The notes: a model not told the origin generated them from the sequence alone. Numbered from the stretch's first letter, positions 1-9,382 are shown. The stretch: 62,205 bases of DNA from Spirochaetota bacterium (GCA_030154445.1 JAGUQW010000003.1:1-62205); one strand, 5' to 3'. Made by a program: numbers and translations.

Positions 1-141
1 AGTATTATCAATAGTATCGTTGATAATAATATCGTCAACAGTGACTTCGTCTAGGATCTCAGTATTATCAATAGTATCGTTGATAATAATATCGTCAACA
101 GTGACTTCGTCTAGGATCTCAGTATTATCAATAGTATCGTT
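1..141. repeat. Exact 60-bp tandem repeat inside a coding region
   Basis: Positions 1-60 and 61-120 are identical, and the first 21 bases of a third copy follow at 121-141. The unit length is a multiple of three and encodes 20 acidic residues per copy on the minus strand. The array continues beyond the left edge, so the copy number is unknown. Base-for-base identity points to recent expansion or ongoing homogenisation. Confidence 0.95.
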
Positions 142-696
142 AGTAGGCACTGTTAAATAGGACTGTTTTATAAAATCTGAAAAATTAACTATTTGATCTA
201 AATTATTATTATTATCAGTAATTTTTACTATAGGTGATACTGGTTCATCTTCAAAAAAATCTATAAATAAAGGGTCTACATTATCATCTTCTATATACTC
301 AGAAATAATATCTGTAGGTGCTAGAAATGATGTGTGTTGAAAATCATGAGATTGTGATAGAGAGGGTGCTTGAGTTACTTCTTCTTTATCCAAAGAAGGA
401 ACATCTTTTAGAATTTTAGAAACTTCTTTATCAAAATCTGCAAATATTTTATCCAAATCATTATGAAATTCTGGAGTCTTTGAGTTTTTTGGGCTAGAAA
501 AATTAATGTTATCTATAGATAGGGGTGAAAAATCATCATCTACTAAGATTGGCTTTATTTCAAAAGGATCATTTTGTTCTAGAGTAGCTAAGGTATGTTG
601 TTTAAGAAATTCGAATTTGGTTGATTGAAACTCATTATTATCAAGAGAAAAAACTTCTACTTGTATTTGATGTGGATCTGACATATATGACTCCAT
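1..696 (-). CDS. Acidic repeat protein, last visible gene of the fliS operon (partial)
   Basis: An open frame on the minus strand runs off the left edge with no stop; 232 codons are visible. The protein is rich in Asp, Glu, Ser and Asn, has no signal peptide or membrane segment, and looks largely disordered. Its visible C-terminal part contains a 20-residue repeat rich in Asp, Ile and Thr, encoded by an exact 60-bp tandem repeat. Two starts are possible: ATG at 696 (AGGA five bases upstream) or ATG at 684 (GGAG six bases upstream). It begins two bases after the fliS stop, so it is probably co-transcribed with fliS and may be flagellar or cell-envelope related. I do not recognise the family. 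Confidence 0.75.
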   Translation of the reverse strand, partial: MESYMSDPHQIQVEVFSLDNNEFQSTKFEFLKQHTLATLEQNDPFEIKPILVDDDFSPLSIDNINFSSPKNSKTPEFHNDLDKIFADFDKEVSKILKDVPSLDKEEVTQAPSLSQSHDFQHTSFLAPTDIISEYIEDDNVDPLFIDFFEDEPVSPIVKITDNNNNLDQIVNFSDFIKQSYLTVPTNDTIDNTEILDEVTVDDIIINDTIDNTEILDEVTVDDIIINDTIDNT

Positions 697-698
697 TT

Positions 699-1103
699 TT
701 ATCCTGAAATATTAATATTACTGGTATTTTTAGCATTAGTATTCTCTTTTGCTAGAAGATCATCCCAACCATTTTTTAGATTAGTTATAAGAGTAATGCT
801 TTCTTTTATAGGAGCTGTGTTTTTTTGAATATTAGCTTCAACTAATAAACGATGTATATATATGTATAATCCAGAGAGATCTTCTGCAATACTACCTGCT
901 TTAAAATCTAAAGACGATAATAATTCACTTATAATATTTTGAGTTTTAATGATATTATTATTTGCAGATTCAATATTTTTATTTTCAATTGCTTCGATTG
1001 CTAAGTGAGCAAATTTTATTGCTCCAGAATATAGCATTACTATAAGCTTTAATTGACTAGCAGTTTCGATATCATTTGTTTTATAAGTTTCATATCCATA
1101 CAT
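699..1103 (-). CDS. fliS: Flagellin-specific export chaperone FliS
   Basis: This 134-residue, all-helical protein matches FliS in size and layout: a YGYETYKTNDIETAS start, a conserved LKLIVMLYSGAIKF segment at about residues 19-32, and helices ending near NGWDDLLAKE. FliS binds the C-terminal helices of flagellin in the cytosol, prevents premature polymerisation and hands flagellin to the flagellar type III exporter. The start is set by a GAGGAG sequence just upstream of the ATG. It lies between pdxA (45-bp gap) and the acidic repeat protein. FliD, often beside FliS in other bacteria, is about 56 kb away here. Confidence 0.93.
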   Translation of the reverse strand: MYGYETYKTNDIETASQLKLIVMLYSGAIKFAHLAIEAIENKNIESANNNIIKTQNIISELLSSLDFKAGSIAEDLSGLYIYIHRLLVEANIQKNTAPIKESITLITNLKNGWDDLLAKENTNAKNTSNINISG

Positions 1104-1148
1104 AAAAAAATCTCCTCAGATTAATCTATAATATTTATCGGTTGCATA

Positions 1149-2069
1149 TTATACTTGGTTGAGAGCTTTCAAGATAAAATTTAAGGCACTTATCATACTT
1201 TGAGGATTAGCCTTGTTTTGATTTACTATATCAAAAGCTGTTCCATGATCTGGAGAAGTACGAATAAATGGTAATCCTAAGGTAACATTTACCCCATCAT
1301 TAAAATGAAGTAATTTGAAAGGAATTAAAGCTTGATCATGATAGCAAGCTATCAACATAGTATATTTATTATTTTCAGCATCTTGAAAAATAGTATCAGA
1401 AGAATAAGGTCCAGAGATAGGGTATTTAAGAGCTAATTCCTTAATAATAGGTGTGAAGATAGTAAGCTCTGTATCTCCTATGATACCATTTTCACTTGCG
1501 TGAGGATTCAAACCACATACTGCAATTTCACCTTTAAGATATTTTTGATTAAATTCAATAGCTAATTTGAATATATGGTAACACCTTTCTTTTGTAATAT
1601 AACTAAAAACATCTTTAAGAGGAATATGAGAACTCAATAAAATAACAGACCATTTAGGACTCCAAAATAACATCTCTGATTGACAATTAAAAGCTTGACC
1701 TAAATACTCTGTATGTCCCACAAAGTTGGTTATACCACTTAAGTAAATAGCTTCTTTAGAAATAGGAGCTGTCAATAGTCCATGGTAGTACTTTGATTTA
1801 ATCAGTTCAATAGCTCGATCTAGGCTTTTAATGGCAACTCGTCCTGCATGAGGACTAATAATACCATATTCAGGAATATAATCATCTTTTATAGGATAAA
1901 AAGTAATATTATTATACTTACTAGCATATAAGTTCCAAATATGTTCTAAACCAATAATAGAGATATTTTTGTGTTTATCTATAGATAAGTTATCCAAACA
2001 TTTTAAAGTTATTTCAAGACCAATACCATTAGGATCACCTAAAGTTATTAAAATACGCTTAGAAGACAT
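1149..2069 (-). CDS. pdxA: 4-hydroxythreonine-4-phosphate dehydrogenase
   Basis: PdxA oxidises 4-phosphohydroxy-L-threonine in the deoxyxylulose-5-phosphate-dependent route to pyridoxal phosphate. The 306-residue protein shows the family signatures: TLGDPNGIGLEI at the N-terminus, VGHTEYL, a GLNPHASENG segment, GPYSSDTIF, ACYHDQALIPFK and a C-terminal TSPDHGTAFDI. The conserved histidines of the metal site are present. It is slightly shorter than the E. coli enzyme. It starts three bases after the bactofilin stop, so translation is probably coupled. No other pyridoxal-phosphate gene is nearby; its place among flagellar and cytoskeletal genes looks like operon packing rather than shared function. 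Confidence 0.95.
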   Translation of the reverse strand: MSSKRILITLGDPNGIGLEITLKCLDNLSIDKHKNISIIGLEHIWNLYASKYNNITFYPIKDDYIPEYGIISPHAGRVAIKSLDRAIELIKSKYYHGLLTAPISKEAIYLSGITNFVGHTEYLGQAFNCQSEMLFWSPKWSVILLSSHIPLKDVFSYITKERCYHIFKLAIEFNQKYLKGEIAVCGLNPHASENGIIGDTELTIFTPIIKELALKYPISGPYSSDTIFQDAENNKYTMLIACYHDQALIPFKLLHFNDGVNVTLGLPFIRTSPDHGTAFDIVNQNKANPQSMISALNFILKALNQV

Positions 2070-2072
2070 AAA

Positions 2073-2453
2073 TTATTCATTAAAAGAATCAATAATAATT
2101 TGTGATATATCATTATTATCACTATTACTAATAAGACAATGTCCATCCCAAATCACACCATTTTGAATAATAAGTTCTGGTGTAGAAATATTACCTAATA
2201 TTTTAGCTGTAGGAAGTAACATTGTACGAGTTGTAGAATTAATATTACCTAATACAGTACCTTCAATAACGATAGAATGGCTTTTAATTTGAGATTTTAC
2301 TTTTCCTGTTTTACCAATAGTTATATGTTCTATATTAAGTTCTTCTCCACTGAAAGTTCCATCAATGCGTAGAGCTCCAGAAAGTGTCAAACTTCCTTCA
2401 AAAATAGAATTTTCACCAATGATATTCTCTGTATTTTTTATACGATGAGGCAT
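2073..2453 (-). CDS. Bactofilin (polymer-forming cytoskeletal protein)
   Basis: The 126-residue protein has the bactofilin (DUF583) beta-helix: repeating short strands with regularly spaced Gly and hydrophobic residues, such as GALRIDGTFSG, IGKTGKVKSQI and VIEGTVLGNI, flanked by short unstructured ends. Bactofilins polymerise without nucleotide into membrane-associated filaments and influence cell shape, wall synthesis or flagellar placement. It sits downstream of fapA and a hypothetical gene and upstream of pdxA in the same operon. A role in shape or in placing periplasmic flagella is an inference from these neighbours. Confidence 0.92.
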   Translation of the reverse strand: MPHRIKNTENIIGENSIFEGSLTLSGALRIDGTFSGEELNIEHITIGKTGKVKSQIKSHSIVIEGTVLGNINSTTRTMLLPTAKILGNISTPELIIQNGVIWDGHCLISNSDNNDISQIIIDSFNE

Positions 2454-2498
2454 AGAGCTCTCCTAGATATTTTCTTGTAAATTAAATATATAAATTGT

Positions 2499-3311
2499 TT
2501 ATGATTTTTTATCTAAAAATAAATGATCAAAAAGATCTTTATTTTTTATATTCAAATATTGTAAAGCTTCTGAAATAAAAATATTACACTCATCTAAAGC
2601 AATACTAAGTGGCAAGCCATAAATTGATATATCTTTATCTGTAGATGTAATAGTTTGAAGAAAATCTTCATTTGAAAAATTAGGATCATTAGTTATTATA
2701 TCTATATAATTTTGTATATTTACAAAAAATGAATAAATGTTTTTAATTAATTGTACATATTCTTTTTTAATTAATTGTTCATGCTGATTAGAATTTGATG
2801 AAATAGTAAGAAAATCAATATAGCTATGAAAAATATGTAAAATATCTTGATATTGTGTATAAAAATTTTCTCTAAGATAATTACTTTTAGATGCTGATAT
2901 TAGAATTTTTTGAGTAAATATAGTTTGATAATTATCATTAATATACTCGAGTATAGAATATAAAATATTAATAAAATCCAAATCTATATAATGTACATTA
3001 TTGGAAATAATATATTTTATAGGAATTTCAGATAATAAAATAAAATCACTAAATTCTACAGGAATATTATTTTCTATAGTAGTTGTATAGGTTAAAATAT
3101 GAGCACGAGTAATACCTATAGTTTCAAGATCTTGCCAAGTCAAACTATTATGCTCTAATTTGTTTATTATTTCTTGAATAATACAAATATTTTTATTAAT
3201 CTCTAATAATCTTTCAGGATTTTTATTACTCTGATGAGCTAAAGTGAATTTTTTCTTTAAAATTTGTAATTTAGATAATATAGTAGATTTATGAGTATTT
3301 ATTTGATGCAT
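2499..3311 (-). CDS. Hypothetical helical protein of the fapA-bactofilin operon
   Basis: I do not recognise this 270-residue protein. It is rich in Ile, Asn, Leu and Lys, predicted to be mostly helical, and has no signal peptide or transmembrane segment, so it should be cytosolic. The first 60 residues look amphipathic and could form a coiled coil. It is separated by 22 bp from fapA and 45 bp from the bactofilin gene, all minus strand, so it is part of the rpoN-to-fliS operon. An AGGAG-like sequence precedes the ATG. A flagellar or cytoskeletal accessory role is guessed from position only. Confidence 0.8.
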   Translation of the reverse strand: MHQINTHKSTILSKLQILKKKFTLAHQSNKNPERLLEINKNICIIQEIINKLEHNSLTWQDLETIGITRAHILTYTTTIENNIPVEFSDFILLSEIPIKYIISNNVHYIDLDFINILYSILEYINDNYQTIFTQKILISASKSNYLRENFYTQYQDILHIFHSYIDFLTISSNSNQHEQLIKKEYVQLIKNIYSFFVNIQNYIDIITNDPNFSNEDFLQTITSTDKDISIYGLPLSIALDECNIFISEALQYLNIKNKDLFDHLFLDKKS

Positions 3312-3333
3312 ATTAAGTTACTCCTATAATTAA

Positions 3334-5268
3334 TTATCTTTTTTTAGTATCTGTTGCTAATTCTTGCATAAATTTAGATGGGCTATATGCTTCTATATTA
3401 ATTTGACGAGAATCATTATTTTGTAAGGTTCCAGAACTTTGAGTTGATGTTATATCCAAATTAGTATCGCCAATTTTTATTTTTACACCTGGCATAAATG
3501 CTTTGGAAGCAGATATAGATGCTGTTCCTCTTAATTCATGTAAATCATCTTTAGTCTTTTCAAGTAATACTAAAGTCTTATCTCTTTGATTTTTTAAACT
3601 AGAAATATTTTTTTGTACATTCTTTGCTTTAGGAGAATTCTCTACTAACATAGTTAATTGAGTAGATACGTCTTCTATTTGAGATTCTAAAGATATTATA
3701 GATTGATTCAAACTTTTAATTTTATTTAATGCAGTTTGAGAATAACCTACTTCAATTTTAGTATCAATATACGATTCTGCTCCTATTATTGTAGCAACAA
3801 TTTCATGTTGAGCTTTAATATCTCCACCAGCAATAATAGATTTTTTATCGCCTGTAACATAAACTCCTTTATCCCCAATAACTTTACTATGTAGTAATGC
3901 CTTAGTCACAATGAGATTACCGCCAACAAAAACTGTTGTTCTTTCAATAAAACGAGCAAATAAATTACCCTTACAGGTTATTTTAGCTTCATCTTTTCCT
4001 TGAATACCTTGGTGTGCTACAATATCACCTTCTGCTTGCATAATACACTTTCCAATATGTCCATAAACCTCTATATTACCACCAGATATAACACTGAAAC
4101 CATCGTCAATATTACCTTTGATGATGATATTACCAAGAAAATCAATATTACCAACACTCAAATCTACATTAGATGAAATTTCTAATGCTGGATCAACACA
4201 AATTTGCTTATTTTTTAGATAGACTTGACCTGTTTTATCAGCAAGAACTTCTAGGTTATTTGGTGACAAATAAACATTAGATCCAAGATTCCATTCAACT
4301 GGAGTTCCATCAATTTTTGGTAATTCACTGCCTGTAACAGTATATCCAACCTGCCCTTGTGTTGCAGGTATCATTGTTGCTAACACACTGTTTTTAGTAA
4401 CATTATGAATAATATTTAGTTCTTTGAAATCAACACTACCATCAGATCTAACAGCATGTTTGAATACTTCACTTCCAGTTGGAAATGTATATTCAATATA
4501 AGCATTTGTACCATCTATAGAAGAAACACCTTGAGCAATTACAATAGGGATATTATATAATTCATTATCAAGAGCTTCTGTTATATATTTATTATTAATT
4601 CCAAAAATAACATCTTGTTTTTTTAATGCGTGAAGAATTTCATCTACTTCTGGAATTCTACCATTATCTATAGGTTTAGAAAAACTTAACATAGCTTCCA
4701 TTTTATCTTTAGAAACAGTAATATAAAATTCAGAGTCATTATTTAATGATCTTACAAAAGGTGCTACAATAACAGGTTTAAAAGTTATTAGAGCTTTCAC
4801 TATTAATTCATCATTAACAGAGGTGTAACCACGATTAGCTAATGCTTGTAAAATATTTTCTTTTGTAAGAGATCGTCCTACTCCCTCAGGTTTAAATACT
4901 TGCAAAAACAAACCCTTTTTTTTCATCAACAAACGAAAAGATCCATCTTTATTTTGAGCTAAATCATTATATTGATTATAATCAATATTGACTACAAATA
5001 AATGTCTGAATTCTTTTTTTACAGAAAAAATATAGCTACATGGAGTTTTAATAAAACCAAACAAAGAATTTTTACCTTGAACAACAAGAGAAAAAGATAG
5101 GTATTCTTTAGGAGTGTTGAAAATATCAATAGCTTTTTTGATAGCTTCTTTTTCAGAAAAAGCAAGAATTTCTATTTCTGAATCTATTGATTGTTTATAA
5201 AGATCTTGAGCTCCTGTAAGAAGTTCAGACCATTGATCTCTCTCTATTAATTGTTGTAATCGTTCCAT
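3334..5268 (-). CDS. fapA: Flagellar assembly protein A-like protein (FapA, DUF342)
   Basis: This 644-residue protein has the FapA/DUF342 layout: an N-terminal domain to about residue 130 with a KEAIKKAIDIFNTPKEYLSF segment like the Jag N-domain, a central beta-helical polymerisation region at about 250-500 with repeated GNI, GGNIEVYGHIGK and GGDIKA turns, and a coiled coil at about 510-580. FapA proteins assemble on membranes and are linked to polar flagellar assembly and septum-site functions in other bacteria. It lies directly after rpoN (25-bp gap) with a GAGGA ribosome binding site. Its beta-helix resembles bactofilin, encoded two genes downstream. Confidence 0.88.
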   Translation of the reverse strand: MERLQQLIERDQWSELLTGAQDLYKQSIDSEIEILAFSEKEAIKKAIDIFNTPKEYLSFSLVVQGKNSLFGFIKTPCSYIFSVKKEFRHLFVVNIDYNQYNDLAQNKDGSFRLLMKKKGLFLQVFKPEGVGRSLTKENILQALANRGYTSVNDELIVKALITFKPVIVAPFVRSLNNDSEFYITVSKDKMEAMLSFSKPIDNGRIPEVDEILHALKKQDVIFGINNKYITEALDNELYNIPIVIAQGVSSIDGTNAYIEYTFPTGSEVFKHAVRSDGSVDFKELNIIHNVTKNSVLATMIPATQGQVGYTVTGSELPKIDGTPVEWNLGSNVYLSPNNLEVLADKTGQVYLKNKQICVDPALEISSNVDLSVGNIDFLGNIIIKGNIDDGFSVISGGNIEVYGHIGKCIMQAEGDIVAHQGIQGKDEAKITCKGNLFARFIERTTVFVGGNLIVTKALLHSKVIGDKGVYVTGDKKSIIAGGDIKAQHEIVATIIGAESYIDTKIEVGYSQTALNKIKSLNQSIISLESQIEDVSTQLTMLVENSPKAKNVQKNISSLKNQRDKTLVLLEKTKDDLHELRGTASISASKAFMPGVKIKIGDTNLDITSTQSSGTLQNNDSRQINIEAYSPSKFMQELATDTKKR

Positions 5269-5293
5269 AAAATCCTCATATATAAGACATATA

Positions 5294-6541
5294 CTATCGT
5301 TGGTATGATGAGTTTATCTTAAGCTCTTGTCTATACTTATTAACAGTTCGTCTTGCTATTTTTATTCCTTTTTTATATAGAATATCAGTAATCATTGTGT
5401 CTGACAAAGGGGTAGTGTTGTTTTCATTTTCAATTATTTTTTTTATAATATTTTTAACGGTATAGGTATCAGCAATGCCTATTTTACGATTCCATAATAT
5501 TGAGAAAGGAAAAATTTGTTCATTAAAAATAAAATATCTATCTTTTAAAGCTCTTGAAACGGTAGATATATGCCTTCCTGTAATTTTTGCAATATCTTTT
5601 AATTTGACTTCTTTATTATATTCGTCATTTTGATGATTTTTTTCAAGAAAAAAATCACTTCTCGCTAATATAAGTGCTTCTGCATGCCTTTGTAAAGATT
5701 CCATTCTTAAATGAAGTGCTTCTTTGATAGTATTAGCTTCTTTTAAGAATAATTTTAATTCTTTGATAGTATAGCTATTTTCTTGATAATCTTTTATTGA
5801 TAAAGATGGCGTTAAAAAAGATGAAGGAGTTATTATAAGCTTATTATCTTGAACTGTAATTAGAAAATCTGGGTAAATAGGCTTAATATTGTTTTCAACT
5901 AAAGGACTTTTTGCTATTTTTTTAATATTTTGTAAGGCTTCTTGTAAAAGTATTTTATCAACATCTATGTGTTTTGCTAATTTATCTATTGTTATATTTT
6001 TATTAGAATATTTGGTTAACACTTCGGATACTCTATATTCTAAGCTATCTACAGTATAAAAATATCGCGTCATAAATAATAAATACTCAGCACTATCTAA
6101 AGATGCCAATCCTAAATAGGAGCTATTCATTATGAGTAGTCTTATTTTTTCTACTCTTTCTACATCAAAATTAATACCTTGACATAATTTTTGAGAAGAT
6201 GTAATTAAAAATCCATTAGGAGATAAATTGCCAATTAAAAGATACAAAGCAGGGTAGTCAGATTCATCTAACTCTAATAGTAACTCTTCTCGAAGATTGT
6301 CAAATAGTTTTTTTTCTGTAGCTATAACATCTTCAAAAATATTAGATGTTTTTGTTGTAAAATGATCTTTCCACGGAATATAAATATTATCTACAGCTAC
6401 TATTGGATTTTTGTCTGTTAATTCAGATAATAAAATATTAAGATTGACTTTATTCATTTTTAAAATAGATAAATTTAATGCCATTGTTTGAGAAAATATA
6501 GGGTTTTGTACCTGTTGAGTGTATAGCAAATAATACTCCAT
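5294..6541 (-). CDS. rpoN: RNA polymerase sigma-54 factor
   Basis: Sigma-54 directs RNA polymerase to -24/-12 promoters and needs an AAA+ activator. The 415-residue protein has the family end signature, the RpoN box ARRTVNKYR at residues 396-404, preceded by the core-binding and helix-turn-helix region with GRHISTVSRALKDRY. The N-terminal activator-interaction region is recognisable (QTMALNLSILKM followed by LLSELTDKNP) but diverged and short of Gln. At 415 residues it is shorter than the usual 430-500. As first gene of the flagellar/cytoskeletal operon it may control flagellar genes, as in several other bacteria; no convincing -24/-12 promoter was found here. Confidence 0.93.
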   Translation of the reverse strand: MEYYLLYTQQVQNPIFSQTMALNLSILKMNKVNLNILLSELTDKNPIVAVDNIYIPWKDHFTTKTSNIFEDVIATEKKLFDNLREELLLELDESDYPALYLLIGNLSPNGFLITSSQKLCQGINFDVERVEKIRLLIMNSSYLGLASLDSAEYLLFMTRYFYTVDSLEYRVSEVLTKYSNKNITIDKLAKHIDVDKILLQEALQNIKKIAKSPLVENNIKPIYPDFLITVQDNKLIITPSSFLTPSLSIKDYQENSYTIKELKLFLKEANTIKEALHLRMESLQRHAEALILARSDFFLEKNHQNDEYNKEVKLKDIAKITGRHISTVSRALKDRYFIFNEQIFPFSILWNRKIGIADTYTVKNIIKKIIENENNTTPLSDTMITDILYKKGIKIARRTVNKYRQELKINSSYQR

Positions 6542-6568
6542 ATAAACAAAATAAGATAAGTATTCTAT

Positions 6569-6597
6569 AATATATCATATCTCTAAAAAAAATGCAA
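6569..6597 (-). promoter_or_regulatory. Candidate sigma-70-type promoter of the rpoN operon
   Basis: On the minus strand a TTGCAT (-35, 6592-6597) and TATATT (-10, 6569-6574) are separated by 17 bp and lie about 30 bp upstream of the rpoN start. No competing promoter is obvious between the upstream terminator and rpoN. Confidence 0.5.
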
Positions 6598-6608
6598 AAT
6601 AAACATAT

Positions 6609-6644
6609 AAAAAAACAACCCTTTGGTATAAGAGTTGTTTTTTT
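6609..6644 (-). terminator. Rho-independent terminator of the 6654-9257 gene pair
   Basis: An inverted repeat followed by a T tract lies just downstream of the stop at 6654. The stem is fully paired only on the minus strand, where the mismatch becomes a G-U pair, so it most likely ends the minus-strand transcript and insulates rpoN from it. Confidence 0.75.
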
Positions 6645-6653
6645 TTATTAAAA

Positions 6654-8354
6654 TTATTTATCTGAGCTAGATGTTATATTTGAAATCATAGATTCTTGTT
6701 GTTTTATTTTTTCTTCAAAGGTGCTAATATTATCAATAAGTAATTGTACATTTATTTGATCTCTATCAATTTTAGAGCTATCTTTATACATTCTTTCATA
6801 AATGCCTAATAAGATATTATATTGTTTATTAATATCTAGAATATTTTTTTCTAGATCAAATATTTCTTGAATTAATACTTGTTCTGTTTCTATCATTTTA
6901 ATAATTTGTTTGTTCTCAATACTGTTGTTTTTTTGCAAATAATTATATATTTTAGAAAGACTAGTATTATTTTTTCCAGAAGTATCACCAGGATTAAACT
7001 GAGATAAAGTAAGGGTATTATTTTGTTTTGAAATAGGAGTGAGTTGTTGTATAGTTTTTTTAGTTTGATCAATAGTATCTAACAAATTCTTGTTATTATT
7101 ATTTTCAAATTGATCATCGATATTTATGATAATAGGGACATTGAATTGAGAGGTAACAACTCCATTTTGATAACCTTTCACATCTATTAATATATCGTAA
7201 GAATCACCTTTTTGTTCTTTCGGAGAGATACTCCAACTAATAGGCTTTTTATTTCTATAGCCAATTGCTGTAATTTTTTTAATGATAGGATCAAAAATAT
7301 CTAGTGTTGGAGGGGCTTTTATTTCTAATGTTACTTCATCAAAAACTGCAACATTAGTATTTTGTAACCATAGATCTATAGATAAAGGAGTAGTTTTTTG
7401 ACTAGTAAAAGAACTTGTTCGAACTTCTAATCCATTATTTCCAAAAACATCAATCAAAGTAGGCAGTCCAATCATAGTAGAAGCGATCCTAATAGAAGAA
7501 TTTGGAGCAACAGATTGAGGATCAAAAAATAATACAACAGCATTATCTTTGTTATTAATTTTTGAATATTTTGAATATTTATATTCCCAAATATCACGGA
7601 GTGCCTGATCTATAGTAGTAAGATATATTCTACTAGGTTTAATGGGGTGTTGATTTTGTAAAAATCCTTTCAAGGATGATGAAGACAACTCACCGGTTTG
7701 ATCAGATGTGAGCCAATATTCAGGTAATGATTCTAAAGTTGCCGTATATTCTGTATTGATAGTTTCATAATTAGGGAGAAAAAAAGCATTATTTTGATCA
7801 TCTCCAAGAGTAGGATCTAAAATTAGCCTTGCAGCAACTTTTCTGGATTTTGTAGTATCTTTATTAATAATATCGTATGTTATTTGGACAGCATCGGGGA
7901 ATAAAGTCTCAGTATTTGTAACAATAGCAATAGTCTGTATAATTTCTAAGCCACCAATAGCCCATCCATAAATAATAATATTATTCTGTATTACAGGAGG
8001 ACTAATCCACCTACCATTTTCAGATCCAAAAACAACAGGCGTTTCATCAATAGATATTGTGGTAACATTTAAAGCATTTGTTGAAGAACCTAGAAATGGT
8101 GATAAGTTTTTATCATTAGGGGGAATAGGGGAAGTATATTTGAGAAAGGAATTAGGAAAAAATGAAGTCTCAATATTAATTGGAGTATCATTTTTAACAG
8201 CATCGTACACAATATATCTACCTGTTTTAATATCCATACTTATACTTATATATTGATTTGATATACTAACCCATTCTTTAGATTGGGTATAAATATGAGA
8301 ATTTGACAATGTTAGAATAATAAAAAAGAATAGAAATCTGAATTTGTAGTTCAT
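6654..8354 (-). CDS. Secreted beta-rich protein with C-terminal coiled coil, unknown function
   Basis: I do not recognise this 566-residue protein. It begins with a Sec signal peptide (charged start, FFFIILTL core, cleavage probably near YTQS at residues 22-25). Residues 30-420 are beta-rich with Ig-like stretches such as TPLSIDLWLQNTNVAVFDEVTLEIKAPP, typical of periplasmic or surface proteins. Residues 470-560 form a helical, probably coiled-coil, tail. An AGGAG lies upstream of the ATG. It follows a TPR-like exported protein by 45 bp and probably shares its transcript. An envelope role is inferred. Confidence 0.85.
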   Translation of the reverse strand: MNYKFRFLFFFIILTLSNSHIYTQSKEWVSISNQYISISMDIKTGRYIVYDAVKNDTPINIETSFFPNSFLKYTSPIPPNDKNLSPFLGSSTNALNVTTISIDETPVVFGSENGRWISPPVIQNNIIIYGWAIGGLEIIQTIAIVTNTETLFPDAVQITYDIINKDTTKSRKVAARLILDPTLGDDQNNAFFLPNYETINTEYTATLESLPEYWLTSDQTGELSSSSLKGFLQNQHPIKPSRIYLTTIDQALRDIWEYKYSKYSKINNKDNAVVLFFDPQSVAPNSSIRIASTMIGLPTLIDVFGNNGLEVRTSSFTSQKTTPLSIDLWLQNTNVAVFDEVTLEIKAPPTLDIFDPIIKKITAIGYRNKKPISWSISPKEQKGDSYDILIDVKGYQNGVVTSQFNVPIIINIDDQFENNNNKNLLDTIDQTKKTIQQLTPISKQNNTLTLSQFNPGDTSGKNNTSLSKIYNYLQKNNSIENKQIIKMIETEQVLIQEIFDLEKNILDINKQYNILLGIYERMYKDSSKIDRDQINVQLLIDNISTFEEKIKQQESMISNITSSSDK

Positions 8355-8399
8355 AAATTCTCCTAGTTATTTGTAATATAAAGATGTGTAAGTACTGTG

Positions 8400-9257
8400 T
8401 TATTTTTTAGTATTTATATTTTTTTCTTTAAGAGCTTTGACTCTTGTTTGGGCAACGGATTCTAATAAATTTAACTTTCTTTCTTTTAAATGTAATAGTT
8501 GTTCTTTTATCGTTAAAACTTGTTTCATTCTATCGACAAGTTCTTTTTCTTCCGTAATATTATCCATAATTTTACGACTACTATCAATATTATTTTGAAT
8601 GCTTTGTTTCAAATTCTGAGATATAGGACTAGCACTAGGTGTCGTTTCTAACTTAGAAATCAAAATTCTAATATCATAAGCCATTCCTGAGTTAGGAAAA
8701 TCTCTTAAAATTTGATGTAGTATTTGAAGAGCTGCGTTATAATTCTCAAGGCTTATGTACCCTTGAGCAATCCAATAAAGAGTATTGTCAGCATTTAAAT
8801 CTTTAGTACCATAATTATAATTATAATCTTTTAATACATCTATTCCTTCTAATTCTTTATTATTTAAAATCAAACTTCTTCCTAATTTATAGAGAGCATA
8901 AGAATATTCTTCAATTTCTGCATATTCTTGTACTATTTGTTGATAATTAAAAGAAGCTTTATCATATTTTTTTTGAATAAAATAAATATCTCCTAAATAA
9001 AAATGTGCTTTTGCTTTGTAATAACGAGTTGTTCGCCAATCTTTATTCCTGAAAGGAAAAGCAATAATACTTCTAAAAGAAATCTCAGCTTGAGTTAATT
9101 CATTATTGTTTAGATATTGTAAACCTACAATATAAAGACGATTCAGTGTGTCAGAAGAATAAGCTGTATCATTATTAAGAGGATTACTGGTTTGAGTATT
9201 TAATGATACAGCTGTGAAAACAATAAAAAAGACAAATAAAATAAACCGTTTTGTCAT
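8400..9257 (-). CDS. Exported TPR-repeat protein
   Basis: The protein has a signal peptide (MTKRFILFVFFIVFTAVSL) followed by tetratricopeptide-like helix pairs at about residues 40-190, for example AKAHFYLGDIYFIQKKYDKASFNY (given in outline), and a Lys/Glu-rich coiled-coil tail from about 215. The layout resembles YbgF/BamD-type periplasmic scaffolds. I chose the ATG at 9257, preceded by GAGG at six bases, over the TTG at 9269, because the TTG overlaps that ribosome binding site. It is first in a two-gene unit with the secreted protein downstream; the two may work together in the periplasm. Confidence 0.85.
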   Translation of the reverse strand: MTKRFILFVFFIVFTAVSLNTQTSNPLNNDTAYSSDTLNRLYIVGLQYLNNNELTQAEISFRSIIAFPFRNKDWRTTRYYKAKAHFYLGDIYFIQKKYDKASFNYQQIVQEYAEIEEYSYALYKLGRSLILNNKELEGIDVLKDYNYNYGTKDLNADNTLYWIAQGYISLENYNAALQILHQILRDFPNSGMAYDIRILISKLETTPSASPISQNLKQSIQNNIDSSRKIMDNITEEKELVDRMKQVLTIKEQLLHLKERKLNLLESVAQTRVKALKEKNINTKK

Positions 9258-9382
9258 ATCTTGCCTCAACTTTTAAATTTTACTCTAATAACATCGGAAA
9301 GTTGATATTCATATCTAAAATTTTTAATAGATTAATTTTGATTTTATCCTTTGTATAATATATATTACAATTAAGATAAAAC

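Noticed and set aside
1-141. Left-edge repeat as a CRISPR array
   Set aside because: The 60-bp units are contiguous with no spacers and form an in-frame coding repeat.
9258-9269. TTG start for the TPR protein
   Set aside because: The ATG at 9257 has GAGG at correct spacing, and the TTG overlaps that site.
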